Assembly (NCBI GenBank): GCA_019637265.1
Contig: JAHBVY010000002.1
Span: forward strand, 1 to 64,000
Direction: 5' to 3'
From: Polyangiaceae bacterium
GTDB taxonomy: Bacteria > Myxococcota_A > Polyangia > Polyangiales > Polyangiaceae
DNA length: 64,000 bases
Shown: positions 17,698 through 26,562 of the stretch, piece after piece
Layout of the letters: every line of letters starts with the position of its first letter
Position numbering within the stretch: the first letter of the stretch is position 1
Made by a program: the position numbers and the translations under genes
The notes under the pieces: generated by a model
Databases searched by the model: none
Told to the model about the DNA's origin: nothing
What the model saw: the letters and a program-made list of their open reading frames with translations, nothing else

Positions 17698-20600
17698 ACC
17701 TCGCAGAAATCTCGATCAAGCGCCCCGTCTTCGCGTCGATGCTGATCGCGGCGCTGGTGGTCTTCGGGCTCATCAGCTACCCGCGGGTCGGCGTCGACTT
17801 GATGCCGGAGGTCGACTTCCCGGTCATCACGGTGACCGTCGTCTACCCCGGGGCCGACCCGGAGACGATGGAGCAGAACGTCGCCGACCCCATCGAGGAG
17901 TCGCTGAACACGCTGGGTGGCATCCGCGCGCTGCGCTCGAACAACCTCGAGAGCGTCAGCATCATCGTCGCGGAGTTCGAGCTCGAGATCAACGGCGACC
18001 AGGCGCTCCAGGACGTGCGTGATCGCGTCTCCCGCATCACCAACACGCTGCCGGACAACGCGGATCCGCCCATCGTCGAGAAGTTCGACATCGGGGCGGA
18101 GCCGATCATCACCGTGGCATTGGCAGCCGATCTGCCGATTGGTGAGCTGACGGATCTCGCCGAGAACACCGTGAAGGCGCGCCTCCAGCGCATCAACGGC
18201 GTGGGCACGGTGGACATCGTGGGCGGCCAGGAGCGCGAGGTGCAGATCCTGGTGGACCCGATCCGCCTCGCGGGGCTCGGCCTCACGGTGGAGGACATCG
18301 GCAACTCGGTGCGCGCGCAGAACCTGGAGGTGCCCGCCGGGAGCTTCTCTCAGGGCGACTCCGAGCTCACCGTGAAGACCAAGGGGGAGATCACCTCCCC
18401 GGAGGAGATCGGCGACATCTTGGTGCTGGGCGCCACCTCCAACCTCCGCGTCCGCGACTTGGCGGAGGTGAAGGACGGCGTGAAGCGCGCGACCAGCGCG
18501 TCGCTGCTCGACGGCAGGCCCGCCATCTCCCTCGTCATCAACAAGCAGTCCGGCAGCAACACGGTGGCCGTCGCTCACGAGGTGAAGCAGGTGGTGAGCG
18601 AGCTCAAAGACGAGCTCGCCGCGCGGGACATCAGCCTGACCATCCCCACCGACAACTCGGTGTACATCGAGCACTCCATCGGAGAAGTTCAGTTCGATTT
18701 ACTGTTTGGCGGCGCCCTCGCGGTGTTCGTCATCATGCTGTTCTTGCTGGACTTCCGCGCGACCATCATCAGCGCCATCGCCATCCCCACCAGCGTGATC
18801 GCGACCTTCGCGTTCATCTCGGTGATGGGCTTCACCTTCAACAACATGACGATGCTCGCGATGAGCCTCGCCATCGGCATCTTGGTGGACGACGCGATCG
18901 TCGTCATCGAGAACATCCACCGCCACCTTCAGCTCGGTAAATCCCCGCTCCAGGCGGCGAAGGACGCCACCTCCGAGATCTTCCTCGCGGTGCTCGCGAT
19001 GACCAGCACCATCATCGCGGTGTTCTTCCCGGTGGCGGTGATGAAGGGCATCGTGGGGCGCTTCTTCTTGCAGTTCGGCCTCACGGTGAGCTTCGCGGTG
19101 GCGGTGTCCATGCTCGTCAGCTTCACGCTGACGCCGATGCTCTCCTCACGGTTCCTCAAGGAGAACCACGAGCATGGCTTCATCGCGAAGCGCATCGACG
19201 CCTTCCTGCGCGGGATGGATCGCGTCTACGGCATGATCATCCGTTGGTCGCTGCGCCACCGCGCGATCACCCTGGGCGCCACCATCCTCACGCTCATCTT
19301 CTCGGGCTACTTGGTCACCAAGGTGCCCGCTGAGTTCGTGCCCACGGAAGATCAGTCGCGCTTCACCGTGACCCTCGAGGCGCCGCCAGGGACCACGCTC
19401 GCCGCCACCACGAAGGCGGCCGAGGCGGTCGCCGCGGATCTGCGCGCCAACGCGCCCAGCGTCACCAACACACTGGTCACCGTCGGCAGCGGCGCGATGG
19501 GTCAGATCAACGTCGCGGACATCTTGGTCAATATGTCCGGCCCGAAGTCGCGCGAGTTCCACCAGCTCGACTTGATGGCCTGGGTGCGCGAGCGCTACCA
19601 AGGCGTGAAAGATGGCACCACCTTGCGCGTCGCCGCGGAGGCTGGCCCCGGCGGCGGCGCGCCGATCCAGTATGCCCTGCGCGGCTCCAATCTCGAGCTC
19701 TTGGTCGAGACGGCCGAGAAGCTGAAGGCGGAGCTGGTCCAGGTGCAGGGCCTGGTGGACGTCGCTGTCTCGTACCAGAGCGGTAAGCCGGAGCTCAGCT
19801 ACCGAGTGGACCGCGATCGCGCCTCGGCGCTCGGGGTGCCGGTGGCTAGCGTCGCCACCACGCTGCGCGCGTTCCTGGCGGGGGACGCGGTGAGCGAGCT
19901 GAAGGACGGCGGCGAGACCTACGACATCGTGGTGAAGCTGCCGGAGAGCCAGGAGAGCCGCATGGAAACGCTGAGCTCGCTCAAGGTGCGCAGCGTGACG
20001 GGCGAGCTGGTGGACTTGGAGAACCTGATCCAGGGCGAGCGCACGGTCGGGCCCACCAAGATCGATCGCGAGGAGCGCCAGCGCCAAGTGATCGTCAGCG
20101 CGAACCTGGATGGGCTAGCGCAAGGTGACGCGACCGCCATCGTGGACGCGAAGGCCAAGGCGCTGCTCCCTCGTGAGGTGACCGGCACCTTCACCGGCAC
20201 CAGCCAGATCATGGAGGAGTCCTTCGGCTACATGATCGAGGCGCTGATGATCGCCGTGCTGCTCGTGTACATGATCCTCGCGGCGCAGTTCGACAGCTTC
20301 ATTCACCCGATCACCATCATGGTGTCGCTGCCGCTCAGCGTGATCGGCGCCTTCGGCGCGCTGTTCCTCACCGGGATGAGCCTCTCCATCTTCGCGATGA
20401 TCGGCATCATCATGCTGATGGGGTTGGTGACGAAGAACGCCATCTTGATGGTCGACTTCACCGAGCAGCTGCGGCGTGAAGGCAAACCGATGCTGGAGGC
20501 GCTGGAGGTGGCGGGCGTGCTGCGCCTGCGGCCCATCCTCATGACCGGCTTCGCGATGATCTTCGGCATGCTGCCGGTGGCGCTGGCGCTGGGTGAAGGC

Positions 20601-20801
20601 GGTGAGGCGCGCGCGCCGATGGCGGTGTGCGTGATCGGCGGCCTCATCACCTCCACCGTGCTCACGCTGGTGGTGGTGCCGGTCATCTACACGCTCATGG
20701 ACGCCCTCACCCACAACCGCTTCACGCGCGCGCTGGAGGGCAAGCTGTTCGGCGCTTCCATCAAGGCCGAACCGATCAAGGCAGAGGAGACGACGGCATG
20801 A
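17694..20801 (+). CDS. RND-family efflux pump, HAE1 type
   Basis: Inner-membrane proton-driven exporter of hydrophobic compounds or drugs, 1035 residues as expected for AcrB-like pumps. It has the N-terminal first helix (ISIKRPVFASMLIAALVVFGLISYPRVGVDLMPEVDFPVI), two large periplasmic loops and twelve membrane segments. The proton-relay Asp pair is present in LAIGILVDDAIVVIENI of TM4, and the second half repeats motifs such as GLVTKNAILMVDF and RLRPILMT. It is sandwiched between its adaptor and its outer-membrane channel with 4-base overlaps at both ends, so the tripartite complex is co-translated. Substrate unknown. Confidence 0.97.
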   Translation: MNLAEISIKRPVFASMLIAALVVFGLISYPRVGVDLMPEVDFPVITVTVVYPGADPETMEQNVADPIEESLNTLGGIRALRSNNLESVSIIVAEFELEINGDQALQDVRDRVSRITNTLPDNADPPIVEKFDIGAEPIITVALAADLPIGELTDLAENTVKARLQRINGVGTVDIVGGQEREVQILVDPIRLAGLGLTVEDIGNSVRAQNLEVPAGSFSQGDSELTVKTKGEITSPEEIGDILVLGATSNLRVRDLAEVKDGVKRATSASLLDGRPAISLVINKQSGSNTVAVAHEVKQVVSELKDELAARDISLTIPTDNSVYIEHSIGEVQFDLLFGGALAVFVIMLFLLDFRATIISAIAIPTSVIATFAFISVMGFTFNNMTMLAMSLAIGILVDDAIVVIENIHRHLQLGKSPLQAAKDATSEIFLAVLAMTSTIIAVFFPVAVMKGIVGRFFLQFGLTVSFAVAVSMLVSFTLTPMLSSRFLKENHEHGFIAKRIDAFLRGMDRVYGMIIRWSLRHRAITLGATILTLIFSGYLVTKVPAEFVPTEDQSRFTVTLEAPPGTTLAATTKAAEAVAADLRANAPSVTNTLVTVGSGAMGQINVADILVNMSGPKSREFHQLDLMAWVRERYQGVKDGTTLRVAAEAGPGGGAPIQYALRGSNLELLVETAEKLKAELVQVQGLVDVAVSYQSGKPELSYRVDRDRASALGVPVASVATTLRAFLAGDAVSELKDGGETYDIVVKLPESQESRMETLSSLKVRSVTGELVDLENLIQGERTVGPTKIDREERQRQVIVSANLDGLAQGDATAIVDAKAKALLPREVTGTFTGTSQIMEESFGYMIEALMIAVLLVYMILAAQFDSFIHPITIMVSLPLSVIGAFGALFLTGMSLSIFAMIGIIMLMGLVTKNAILMVDFTEQLRREGKPMLEALEVAGVLRLRPILMTGFAMIFGMLPVALALGEGGEARAPMAVCVIGGLITSTVLTLVVVPVIYTLMDALTHNRFTRALEGKLFGASIKAEPIKAEETTA

Positions 20802-22363
20802 AGCAGCTCGCGAATCACCCACACGCCCCGCGGCGCCTCACGTCCTCCATCGCGATGGGGCTCGGCGTCTTCGCGATCTCGCTCTCGGCGGCGGCGCAGC
20901 CGGTGGATCCAGGGCCCACCGCCGGGCCCACGGCGGCGCCGGCTCCCGAGGCGCCGGCCGAAGCCAAACGCGCCACATCAGGTCAGCCTGACTTGCTAGC
21001 GGAGGCGCTGCGTCGCCGCCCAGGCGGTGAAACGGCGGCGAGCATCGGGCGTCGCGCTCGGCGCCACAGCCCCGCGGTGCGCGTTCAAGAGGCGGAGATC
21101 CGCGCGTCGGCGGCCAAGGTGGATCAAGCGATGATCCAGTTCCTGCCGCAGCTCAAGCTGCAGGCGCGCTACACCCGCATCTCCCCGCTCGACGCCGCGC
21201 TCGGTGGCGGCGCCATCGCCGGCGCGGCGAACCCTGGCCTGCTCCGGGTGGGGCCCTGCCCGGACGGCGTGGGGCAGTGCGTGGTGGACAGCCAAGGAGT
21301 GCCCGCTGGCGCCTCCGCGTTCAACATCGCCGTCCCACTCGACAACTACTCGCTCAGCGCCACCCTGGCCGTCCCCATCTCTGACTATATCCTGCGGCTG
21401 CCCAGCAGCCGCGCGGCGGTGAAGGCGAACCTCGAGGCGAGCCAAGCCAACAAGCGAGCGCAGCTCCGCAAGGCGGAGGCGGACGCGCAGCTCGCCTACT
21501 ACAACTGGGTGAGCGGCGTGGCGCAGCTCGCGGTGGCGGAGCACGCGCTGACGCGGCTCGAGCGCCTCCAGAAGGACGGCGAGGCGATGCTGGCCCAAGG
21601 CGTGGCGACGCGCGCCGACGTGCTCAGGCTGAAGAGCATGGTGGCCAGCGGGAAGGTCGCCATCACGCAGGCGCGCGCCTACCTGCGCATCGCGGAGAAG
21701 AACCTCGCGTTGCTCACCGGCGACAAGGAGCCGAGCTACACCATCGGGGAGGACATCCTCGCGGCGCCGAAGGAGCTCGCGCGCTCGAACGACCTGGAGC
21801 AGCTGGTCCGTGAAGGCCTCACCAAGCGCCCGGAGCTGCGCGCCTTGGCCAAGACCAAGCACGCGCTGAAGAAGAGCACCAGCGTGGTGCGCGCCGGCAA
21901 GTACCCACGGCTCGACGGGTTCGCTGACTACACCTACGCCAAGCCGGGCCGCAACACCTTCTCCGCCCCCAAGTGGGAGGGGAGCTGGAGCATCGGCGCG
22001 CAGCTCAGCTGGACGCTGAACGACATCCCGGGCGCGGAGGCGAGCGCGGTGGAGCTGGAGGCCAACCTGGAGCAGGTGATCGCGAACGAGTCCCTGCTGC
22101 GCCAAGGCATCGAGCACGAGATCACCGCCGCCTACTTCGACCGTGAGCAAGCGCGCGTCGCGCGCGGCGCCGCGGAGGACGGCGAAGAGGCCGCGCGGGA
22201 GGCGCTCGCCAGCAAGATGGAGCAGTTCCGCGTCGGTGAGGCCACCGCGACGGACGTGATCAACGCCGAGCAGGAGCTGGTGCACGCCACCTTGCAGCGC
22301 ATGAACGCCTACATCGCGCTGCACGTGGCGCGCGTGCGCCTGGCGTACGCCACCGGGCGCTGA
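20798..22363 (+). CDS. TolC-family outer-membrane efflux channel
   Basis: Predicted 521-residue outer-membrane protein closing the tripartite efflux system. ATG at 20798 overlaps the pump stop (ATGA); the longer frame from 20627 is an artefact within the pump gene. A signal peptide (SIAMGLGVFAISLSAAAQP) is followed by a Pro/Ala linker of about 40 residues and two OEP repeats built of long helices (HSPAVRVQEAEIRASAAKVDQAM, AYFDREQARVARGAAEDGEEAAREALASKMEQFRVGEATATDVINAEQEL is summarised here by its ends HEITAAYFDRE and GEATATDVINAEQEL). The last gene of the operon; a dispersed 20-bp repeat lies just after it. Confidence 0.95.
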   Translation: MKQLANHPHAPRRLTSSIAMGLGVFAISLSAAAQPVDPGPTAGPTAAPAPEAPAEAKRATSGQPDLLAEALRRRPGGETAASIGRRARRHSPAVRVQEAEIRASAAKVDQAMIQFLPQLKLQARYTRISPLDAALGGGAIAGAANPGLLRVGPCPDGVGQCVVDSQGVPAGASAFNIAVPLDNYSLSATLAVPISDYILRLPSSRAAVKANLEASQANKRAQLRKAEADAQLAYYNWVSGVAQLAVAEHALTRLERLQKDGEAMLAQGVATRADVLRLKSMVASGKVAITQARAYLRIAEKNLALLTGDKEPSYTIGEDILAAPKELARSNDLEQLVREGLTKRPELRALAKTKHALKKSTSVVRAGKYPRLDGFADYTYAKPGRNTFSAPKWEGSWSIGAQLSWTLNDIPGAEASAVELEANLEQVIANESLLRQGIEHEITAAYFDREQARVARGAAEDGEEAAREALASKMEQFRVGEATATDVINAEQELVHATLQRMNAYIALHVARVRLAYATGR

Positions 22364-22397
22364 AGTCGGTTCGAATAGCTGACAGCTCAGGGGATTG

Positions 22398-22417
22398 GGG
22401 GGTTAGACGGCACCGCG
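22398..22417 (+). repeat. Dispersed 20-bp repeat, copy 1
   Basis: GGGGGTTAGACGGCACCGCG, one mismatch from the consensus GGGGGTTGGACGGCACCGCG. It lies between the convergent TolC and ABC ATPase genes, 12 bases from the stop of the latter. Confidence 0.75.
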
Positions 22418-22429
22418 ATGGTGCGCGCC

Positions 22430-23350
22430 TCACGCCTCCCCTTGGATCGCCTCACGAACGAACAGGTCCTCCAAGGTGGTGTGATGGGGCGACACGGAGA
22501 CCACCTTGGCGCCCGCCTCCAGCGCCTGGCGCAGCACCTCCTCCACCTGGTCGCCGGGCACCTCCACGCGCGCGCGGTCCCCCGCCCAGGCCAGCCCCAG
22601 GCCGGCCGCTTCGAGCGCGCCCGCGAGCGAGCCACCCACCTGCCCCAGCACCACCTCCGTCGACTGCGCCTCCGCGCGGAGCAGCTCGCTCAGGGCACCT
22701 GACACCACCACCACGCCCGAGCGCAAGATCGCGACGCGGTCACACAAGGCCTCCACGTCCGCCAAGATGTGCGTCGAGAAGAAGATGGTGCGCCCCGCCT
22801 GGCGCTCCTCCAGGATCAAATCCTTCACCTCCCGGCGCCCCACTGGGTCGAGCCCGCTCATCGGCTCGTCCAAGATCAGCAGCTCAGGGTCCGCCACCAG
22901 CGCCGCCGCGAGCCCGGTCCGCTGCAGCATCCCCTTGCTCAGTCGCCTCACCTGACGGTCCGCCGCGTACCAAACCCCCGTCCGCTCGAGGCTCCGCCGC
23001 GCTCGGTCGCGGCACGCCGCGCCGCGCAGACCCGACAGCTCCCCGCACATCTCCACGAACTCGCGGGGCGTGAGGTAGGGGTACACGTAGGGATTTTCCG
23101 GCAGGAAACCCACGCGCCGCAGCACCCGCGGATCACCGATCGGCGCGCCCAAGAGCTCCGCGCGCCCCCGCGTCGGGGCGATGAGGCCAGTCAGCATCTT
23201 GATGGTGGTCGTCTTCCCGGCGCCGTTCGGGCCCAAGAAGCCAAACACGCTCCCGGCGTCGACGCTGAAGGTGACCCCGCGCACCGCCTCGACGCGCCGC
23301 ATCCAGAACCCTTGGACGAAGGTCTTCGAGAGCCCCTCCACTCGGATCAT
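22430..23350 (-). CDS. ABC transporter ATPase (CcmA/ABC-2 type)
   Basis: Predicted 306-residue ATP-binding subunit. ATG at 23350 starts the standard N-terminus (MIRVEGLSKTFVQGFWMRRVEAVRGV); the frame is open upstream to 23419 without family similarity. Walker A GPNGAGKTTTIK, signature LSKGMLQRTGLA, Walker B LLILDEPMSGLDP and the H-loop STH are all intact. The last about 80 residues form the DUF4162-like C-terminal domain of multidrug/bacitracin-type exporters. No permease gene is visible next to it, so it is an orphan in this window or works with a permease elsewhere. Confidence 0.93.
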   Translation of the reverse strand: MIRVEGLSKTFVQGFWMRRVEAVRGVTFSVDAGSVFGFLGPNGAGKTTTIKMLTGLIAPTRGRAELLGAPIGDPRVLRRVGFLPENPYVYPYLTPREFVEMCGELSGLRGAACRDRARRSLERTGVWYAADRQVRRLSKGMLQRTGLAAALVADPELLILDEPMSGLDPVGRREVKDLILEERQAGRTIFFSTHILADVEALCDRVAILRSGVVVVSGALSELLRAEAQSTEVVLGQVGGSLAGALEAAGLGLAWAGDRARVEVPGDQVEEVLRQALEAGAKVVSVSPHHTTLEDLFVREAIQGEA

Positions 23351-23546
23351 CGGCGCAGACACGAGGAGCCAGCCTACCCAGCCCCCCGAGCCCCCGCCAC
23401 CCACCAAGGCGCTGTTCACCCGCTGAGTGGGCGCGCCATCCAGGGGGCGCCGAGCTGCGAGCGCCGAACGTCCCTACCGCGAGCGCCGCCCGGAGCACCC
23501 TGGTGCTAGCCAACCCCCCAAGCCCGAGCACCCAGCATTCCCCGGG

Positions 23547-23578
23547 CGCTGAGGCACGCAGCCGCTGAGGCACGCAGC
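23547..23578. repeat. Two tandem 16-bp units upstream of the OmpA-family gene
   Basis: CGCTGAGGCACGCAGC occurs twice head to tail. The 343-base gap 23351-23693 also contains CCAACCCCCCAAGCCCGAG at about 23511, which resembles the flank of the dispersed 20-bp repeat. No gene is visible in the gap. Confidence 0.6.
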
Positions 23579-23598
23579 CGCGTCTCACTGCGTCAAAA

Positions 23599-23636
23599 CG
23601 CTCGCATCTTCACGCGAGCGCTTCGGTCGCGCGAAG
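23599..23636 (+). promoter_or_regulatory. Two adjacent hairpins before the OmpA-family gene
   Basis: CGCTCGC-N8-GCGAGCG (23599-23620) is followed directly by CTTCG-N6-CGAAG (23621-23636), ending 57 bases before the ATG at 23694. They may be leader structures controlling this abundant-envelope-protein gene, or an operator. Confidence 0.4.
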
Positions 23637-23693
23637 TAAGGTGATAGAACCCGCCCCGGAGCCGCACTTGGCCGCGCTCCGCGTGAGGACGAC

Positions 23694-25946
23694 ATGAGAA
23701 CGAGAGCTGGTTTCGCATCCTTCTTGGCCCTGAGCACCCTGGCTAGCGGCGTCGTCGCTCAAACGGGTGATCCCGCTCCCACGGACCCTGCCGAGCCGCC
23801 CGCGGCCGAGGCCCCCGCCGCGCCCCCCGCCGAAGCCGCGCCCCCCCCCGGCGCGAGCGCGGGCGGCAGCGCGGAGTGGAGCTTCTCTGGCTTCGGTGGT
23901 GAGGCGAGCGCCGAGAGCTCGGGCGCCGCCGCTGGCCCTGCCACGCCAACGGACCCAGTGGTTTGGCGTCGCGAGTCCTTGAAGATCTCGAACAGCCTCT
24001 CCGGCTCCACGGGCCTCTTGCGCGTCGCCGAGGCGGGCTCCGGCGCGCCGGGCACCTTCCGGCTGCAGTTCCTCACCGGCTTCTACTCCGGGTCGGATTT
24101 CCTGTGTGGCAGCGGTGGTGAGCGCACCTGTCCAACCCCCTCGGGCGCCAGCGCCCCCGGCGCCGACGAGGTGAGCCGCCTGGGCGTCAACCTGTCGCTC
24201 TCCGCGACCATCCTCCCCTTCTTCGAGGCCTACCTGGCGCTCACCTCCTACGCCACGTCCAACGACCAAGGGCGGCCGGAGCTGCTCCAGGTGATGGGGG
24301 ACACGAACCTCGGCCTCAAGTTCTTCACCCCGCACGAGGACGATCAGCTGTTCTCCTTCGGCGGTGAGGCGCAGCTGTTCTTGCTGAACGGCACCGGCGG
24401 CGTGGGCCTGGATGGTGGCAGCACCAGCTTCGCGCTGCGCGGCCTCGCCACCTTGGATCTCCACAACCGCACGGCGGAGGAGGAGCGCATCCCGCTGCGC
24501 GCGCACGTCAACCTCGGTTACTACTTCGACAACTCCGGGGAGATCGTGGCGGACACCGAGTCGCGCCGCGGGCGCCCCATCTCGCGCATCGAGCGCTTCG
24601 GGCTCGAGGTGAACCGCACGGACGCCCTGCAGATTGGGCTCGGCGTGGAGGGTGTGTTCGACATCTTCCGCCCGTTCCTCGAGTACACGGTGGACGTCCC
24701 GGTGAATCGTCAGGGCTACACCTGCAATCGCTCCTTGGTGGTTGGCGAGCAGTGCCTGGAGGACGGCTCTGGCTTCAGCACCACGCCGCAGCGCCTGACC
24801 CTCGGCGCGCGGGTCCACCCGTGGCTGGATGGCCTCGGCTTCACCGCCGCGTTCGACATCGGCACCGGCGCCACCAGCAGCTTCCTGGAGGAGGTCGCGC
24901 CGGAGCTGCCCTGGGCGCTGTGGCTGGGCGTTGGCTACGCCTACGACGTGAACGAGGTGGAGCCCACCGTGAAGGTGGTGGAGATCGAGAAGCCTGCCGC
25001 CGCGAGCGGGCCCCAGCGCTACGTGATCGCCGGCGCCGTGGTCGACGAGTCCACCAAGCACCCGATCCCGGGCGCCATCCTGACCTTCGAGGGTCGTCCG
25101 CTCACCGGCATGGTGGCGCGCGCCGACGGCAGCTTCATCAGCGCGGATCTGGACCCCGGCACCTACACGATGCGGGTCTCGGCGGAGGGTTACCGCGCCG
25201 CCGAGTGCAGCGCCACGCTGGTGGTCGTCACGCCGACGCCAGCGCCAGGCCAAGCGGCGCCCAGCGCGCCCACCGGCCCCAGCATCACCCAGGTGACCTG
25301 CGAGCTCTCGGCGCTGCCCAAGGTGGGGAACGTGGTGGGTCAGCTGCAAGACTCGGAGGGCGGCACCGTGACCGGCGCCACCGTGAAGATCACGGATCCG
25401 CTGGGCCGTGAGCTCGAGCTGAGCGCCGACGCCAGCGGCGCATTCCGCTTCGAGAACGTGGTGCCTGGCACCGCGAAGATCACCGTCACGGCGCCTGACT
25501 ACTTCGTCAGCGTGACTGAGTGGGACGTGCAGGCGCAGCAAGACGTGCAGGCGCGCATCTCGCTGAACAAGCGCCCCAAGACGGCGAACGTCGTGGCCAC
25601 GGCCAAGGAGCTGCAGCTCAGGAAGCAGGTGCACTTCGAGCACAACTCCTCGACCATCTCGCCGGACTCCATGGCGCTGCTCCAGGAGATCGCCGAGGTG
25701 CTGCGCGCCAAGCCAGAGATCACCTCCCTCGAGATCCAGGGTCACACGGACAACACCGGCTCCGCCGAGTACAACATGCGCCTCAGCAATGAGCGCGCCG
25801 CGGCGGTGCGCGACGCCCTGATCAAGATGGGCATCAACGGCTCACGCCTCACGGCGAAGGGCTACGGCCAAACCAAGCCGCTCGTCCCCAACGTCTCCGA
25901 CGCGAACCGCACCCGCAACCGCCGCGTGCAGCTGATGATCCAGTAG
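23694..25946 (+). CDS. OmpA-family outer-membrane protein with two carboxypeptidase-regulatory-like domains
   Basis: Predicted 750-residue envelope protein. ATG at 23694 has GAGG five bases upstream. Signal peptide at 1-22 (FLALSTLASGVVAQ), Pro/Ala linker, then a beta-barrel-like half (about 90-430) with regular aromatic strands. Two CarboxypepD_reg/SdrD-like beta domains follow (AGAVVDESTKHPIPGAILTFEG at about 440 and GNVVGQLQDSEGGTVTGATVKI at about 545). The C-terminal OmpA domain (about 640-750) binds peptidoglycan: EIQGHTDNTGSAEYNMRLSNERA and RLTAKGYGQTKP are typical, including the Asp and Arg that contact diaminopimelate. Probably tethers the outer membrane to the wall. Confidence 0.93.
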   Translation: MRTRAGFASFLALSTLASGVVAQTGDPAPTDPAEPPAAEAPAAPPAEAAPPPGASAGGSAEWSFSGFGGEASAESSGAAAGPATPTDPVVWRRESLKISNSLSGSTGLLRVAEAGSGAPGTFRLQFLTGFYSGSDFLCGSGGERTCPTPSGASAPGADEVSRLGVNLSLSATILPFFEAYLALTSYATSNDQGRPELLQVMGDTNLGLKFFTPHEDDQLFSFGGEAQLFLLNGTGGVGLDGGSTSFALRGLATLDLHNRTAEEERIPLRAHVNLGYYFDNSGEIVADTESRRGRPISRIERFGLEVNRTDALQIGLGVEGVFDIFRPFLEYTVDVPVNRQGYTCNRSLVVGEQCLEDGSGFSTTPQRLTLGARVHPWLDGLGFTAAFDIGTGATSSFLEEVAPELPWALWLGVGYAYDVNEVEPTVKVVEIEKPAAASGPQRYVIAGAVVDESTKHPIPGAILTFEGRPLTGMVARADGSFISADLDPGTYTMRVSAEGYRAAECSATLVVVTPTPAPGQAAPSAPTGPSITQVTCELSALPKVGNVVGQLQDSEGGTVTGATVKITDPLGRELELSADASGAFRFENVVPGTAKITVTAPDYFVSVTEWDVQAQQDVQARISLNKRPKTANVVATAKELQLRKQVHFEHNSSTISPDSMALLQEIAEVLRAKPEITSLEIQGHTDNTGSAEYNMRLSNERAAAVRDALIKMGINGSRLTAKGYGQTKPLVPNVSDANRTRNRRVQLMIQ

Positions 25947-26054
25947 GCCAACGCCCGGTAGGGGCAGGCCCCCGTGCCTGCCCTGCCGCGCCCTACGTCT
26001 CGCGTGGGCCAACGCCCGTAGGGGCAGGCCCCCGTGCCTGCCCTGCCGCGCCCT
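25947..26054. repeat. Two direct copies of a 48-bp unit with GTAGGGGC palindrome
   Basis: A 48-49-base unit (25946-25994 and 26007-26054) is repeated with a single indel, each containing GGGCAGGC-N6-GCCTGCCC. The pair starts immediately after the OmpA-family stop codon. The palindrome could stabilise or terminate the transcript; it belongs to the same family as the elements at 14239, 30016 and 51783. Confidence 0.75.
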
Positions 26055-26072
26055 GGACGCGGCGTACGTAAC

Positions 26073-26164
26073 GCGTCAGGAACCCTTACGAATCGTCACG
26101 CGGCGCCCCACCTGACTTGCACAGGCTCGGCGTCAGGCAGTCTTACGAATCGTCGCGCGGCGCC
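26073..26164. repeat. Duplicated 3' end of rbfA
   Basis: A 35-base segment at 26130-26164, covering the last codons and stop of rbfA plus 13 bases beyond, recurs at 26073-26107 with 31 of 35 bases identical. The downstream copy is noncoding. The period is 57 bases. Confidence 0.7.
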
Positions 26165-26553
26165 TCGGACGGTGGGAGCGCCGCTGGCGGCGCCTCCTCG
26201 CCCTGGCTCAGCTCGTCCAGGATGCGCGTCACCTGGCGCTCGTTGTCGACGCCGACGTCGTAGTAGAAGCGCAGCTCGGGCAGGCGCTTCATCCGCACCT
26301 CGCGCCCCAGGGCGCGCCGCAGGTGCCCTGCCATGCTCCCGAGTGAGCTCATCAGGCGCCGCCGGCTCTTCTCGTCGTCCCCCGCGAGCAAGCGCACGTT
26401 CACCTTGGCGATGCCGAGGTCGTCAGTCATGTGCACGGAGGTGATCACCAGCGCCGCGAGGCGCGGGTCGTCCGCTTCCTTGCGGATCAGCTCCGCGAGC
26501 CGCGCCCGGAGGCCTTCGGCCACGCGCTGGGGCCGCATCCCGTCACTCTTCAT
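26143..26553 (-). CDS. rbfA: 30S ribosome-binding factor A
   Basis: Small KH-domain protein that helps 16S rRNA processing and 30S maturation. The 136-residue protein shows the family hallmarks RPQRVAEGLRARLAELI at the N-terminus, VITSVHMTDDLGIAKVNV in the middle and LPELRFYYDVGVDNERQVTRILDEL near the end. ATG at 26553 lies 9 bases after the infB stop, matching the common nusA-infB-rbfA order, and it is the last gene of the operon here; truB does not follow. The C-terminal 20 residues are a Pro/Ala tail whose coding end is duplicated downstream. Confidence 0.96.
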   Translation of the reverse strand: MKSDGMRPQRVAEGLRARLAELIRKEADDPRLAALVITSVHMTDDLGIAKVNVRLLAGDDEKSRRRLMSSLGSMAGHLRRALGREVRMKRLPELRFYYDVGVDNERQVTRILDELSQGEEAPPAALPPSEAPRDDS

Positions 26554-26562
26554 GGGTGTGAC

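Noticed and set aside
22364-22430. GGTTCGAAT motif after tolC taken as a tRNA T-loop
   Set aside because: The surrounding bases do not form a cloverleaf and no CCA-like end or anticodon arm is present.
24130-24150. TGTCCAACCCCCTCGGGC inside the OmpA-family gene as another dispersed-repeat copy
   Set aside because: Only about 10 bases match and the GTGCCG part is missing, so it is within chance for a GC-rich coding region.
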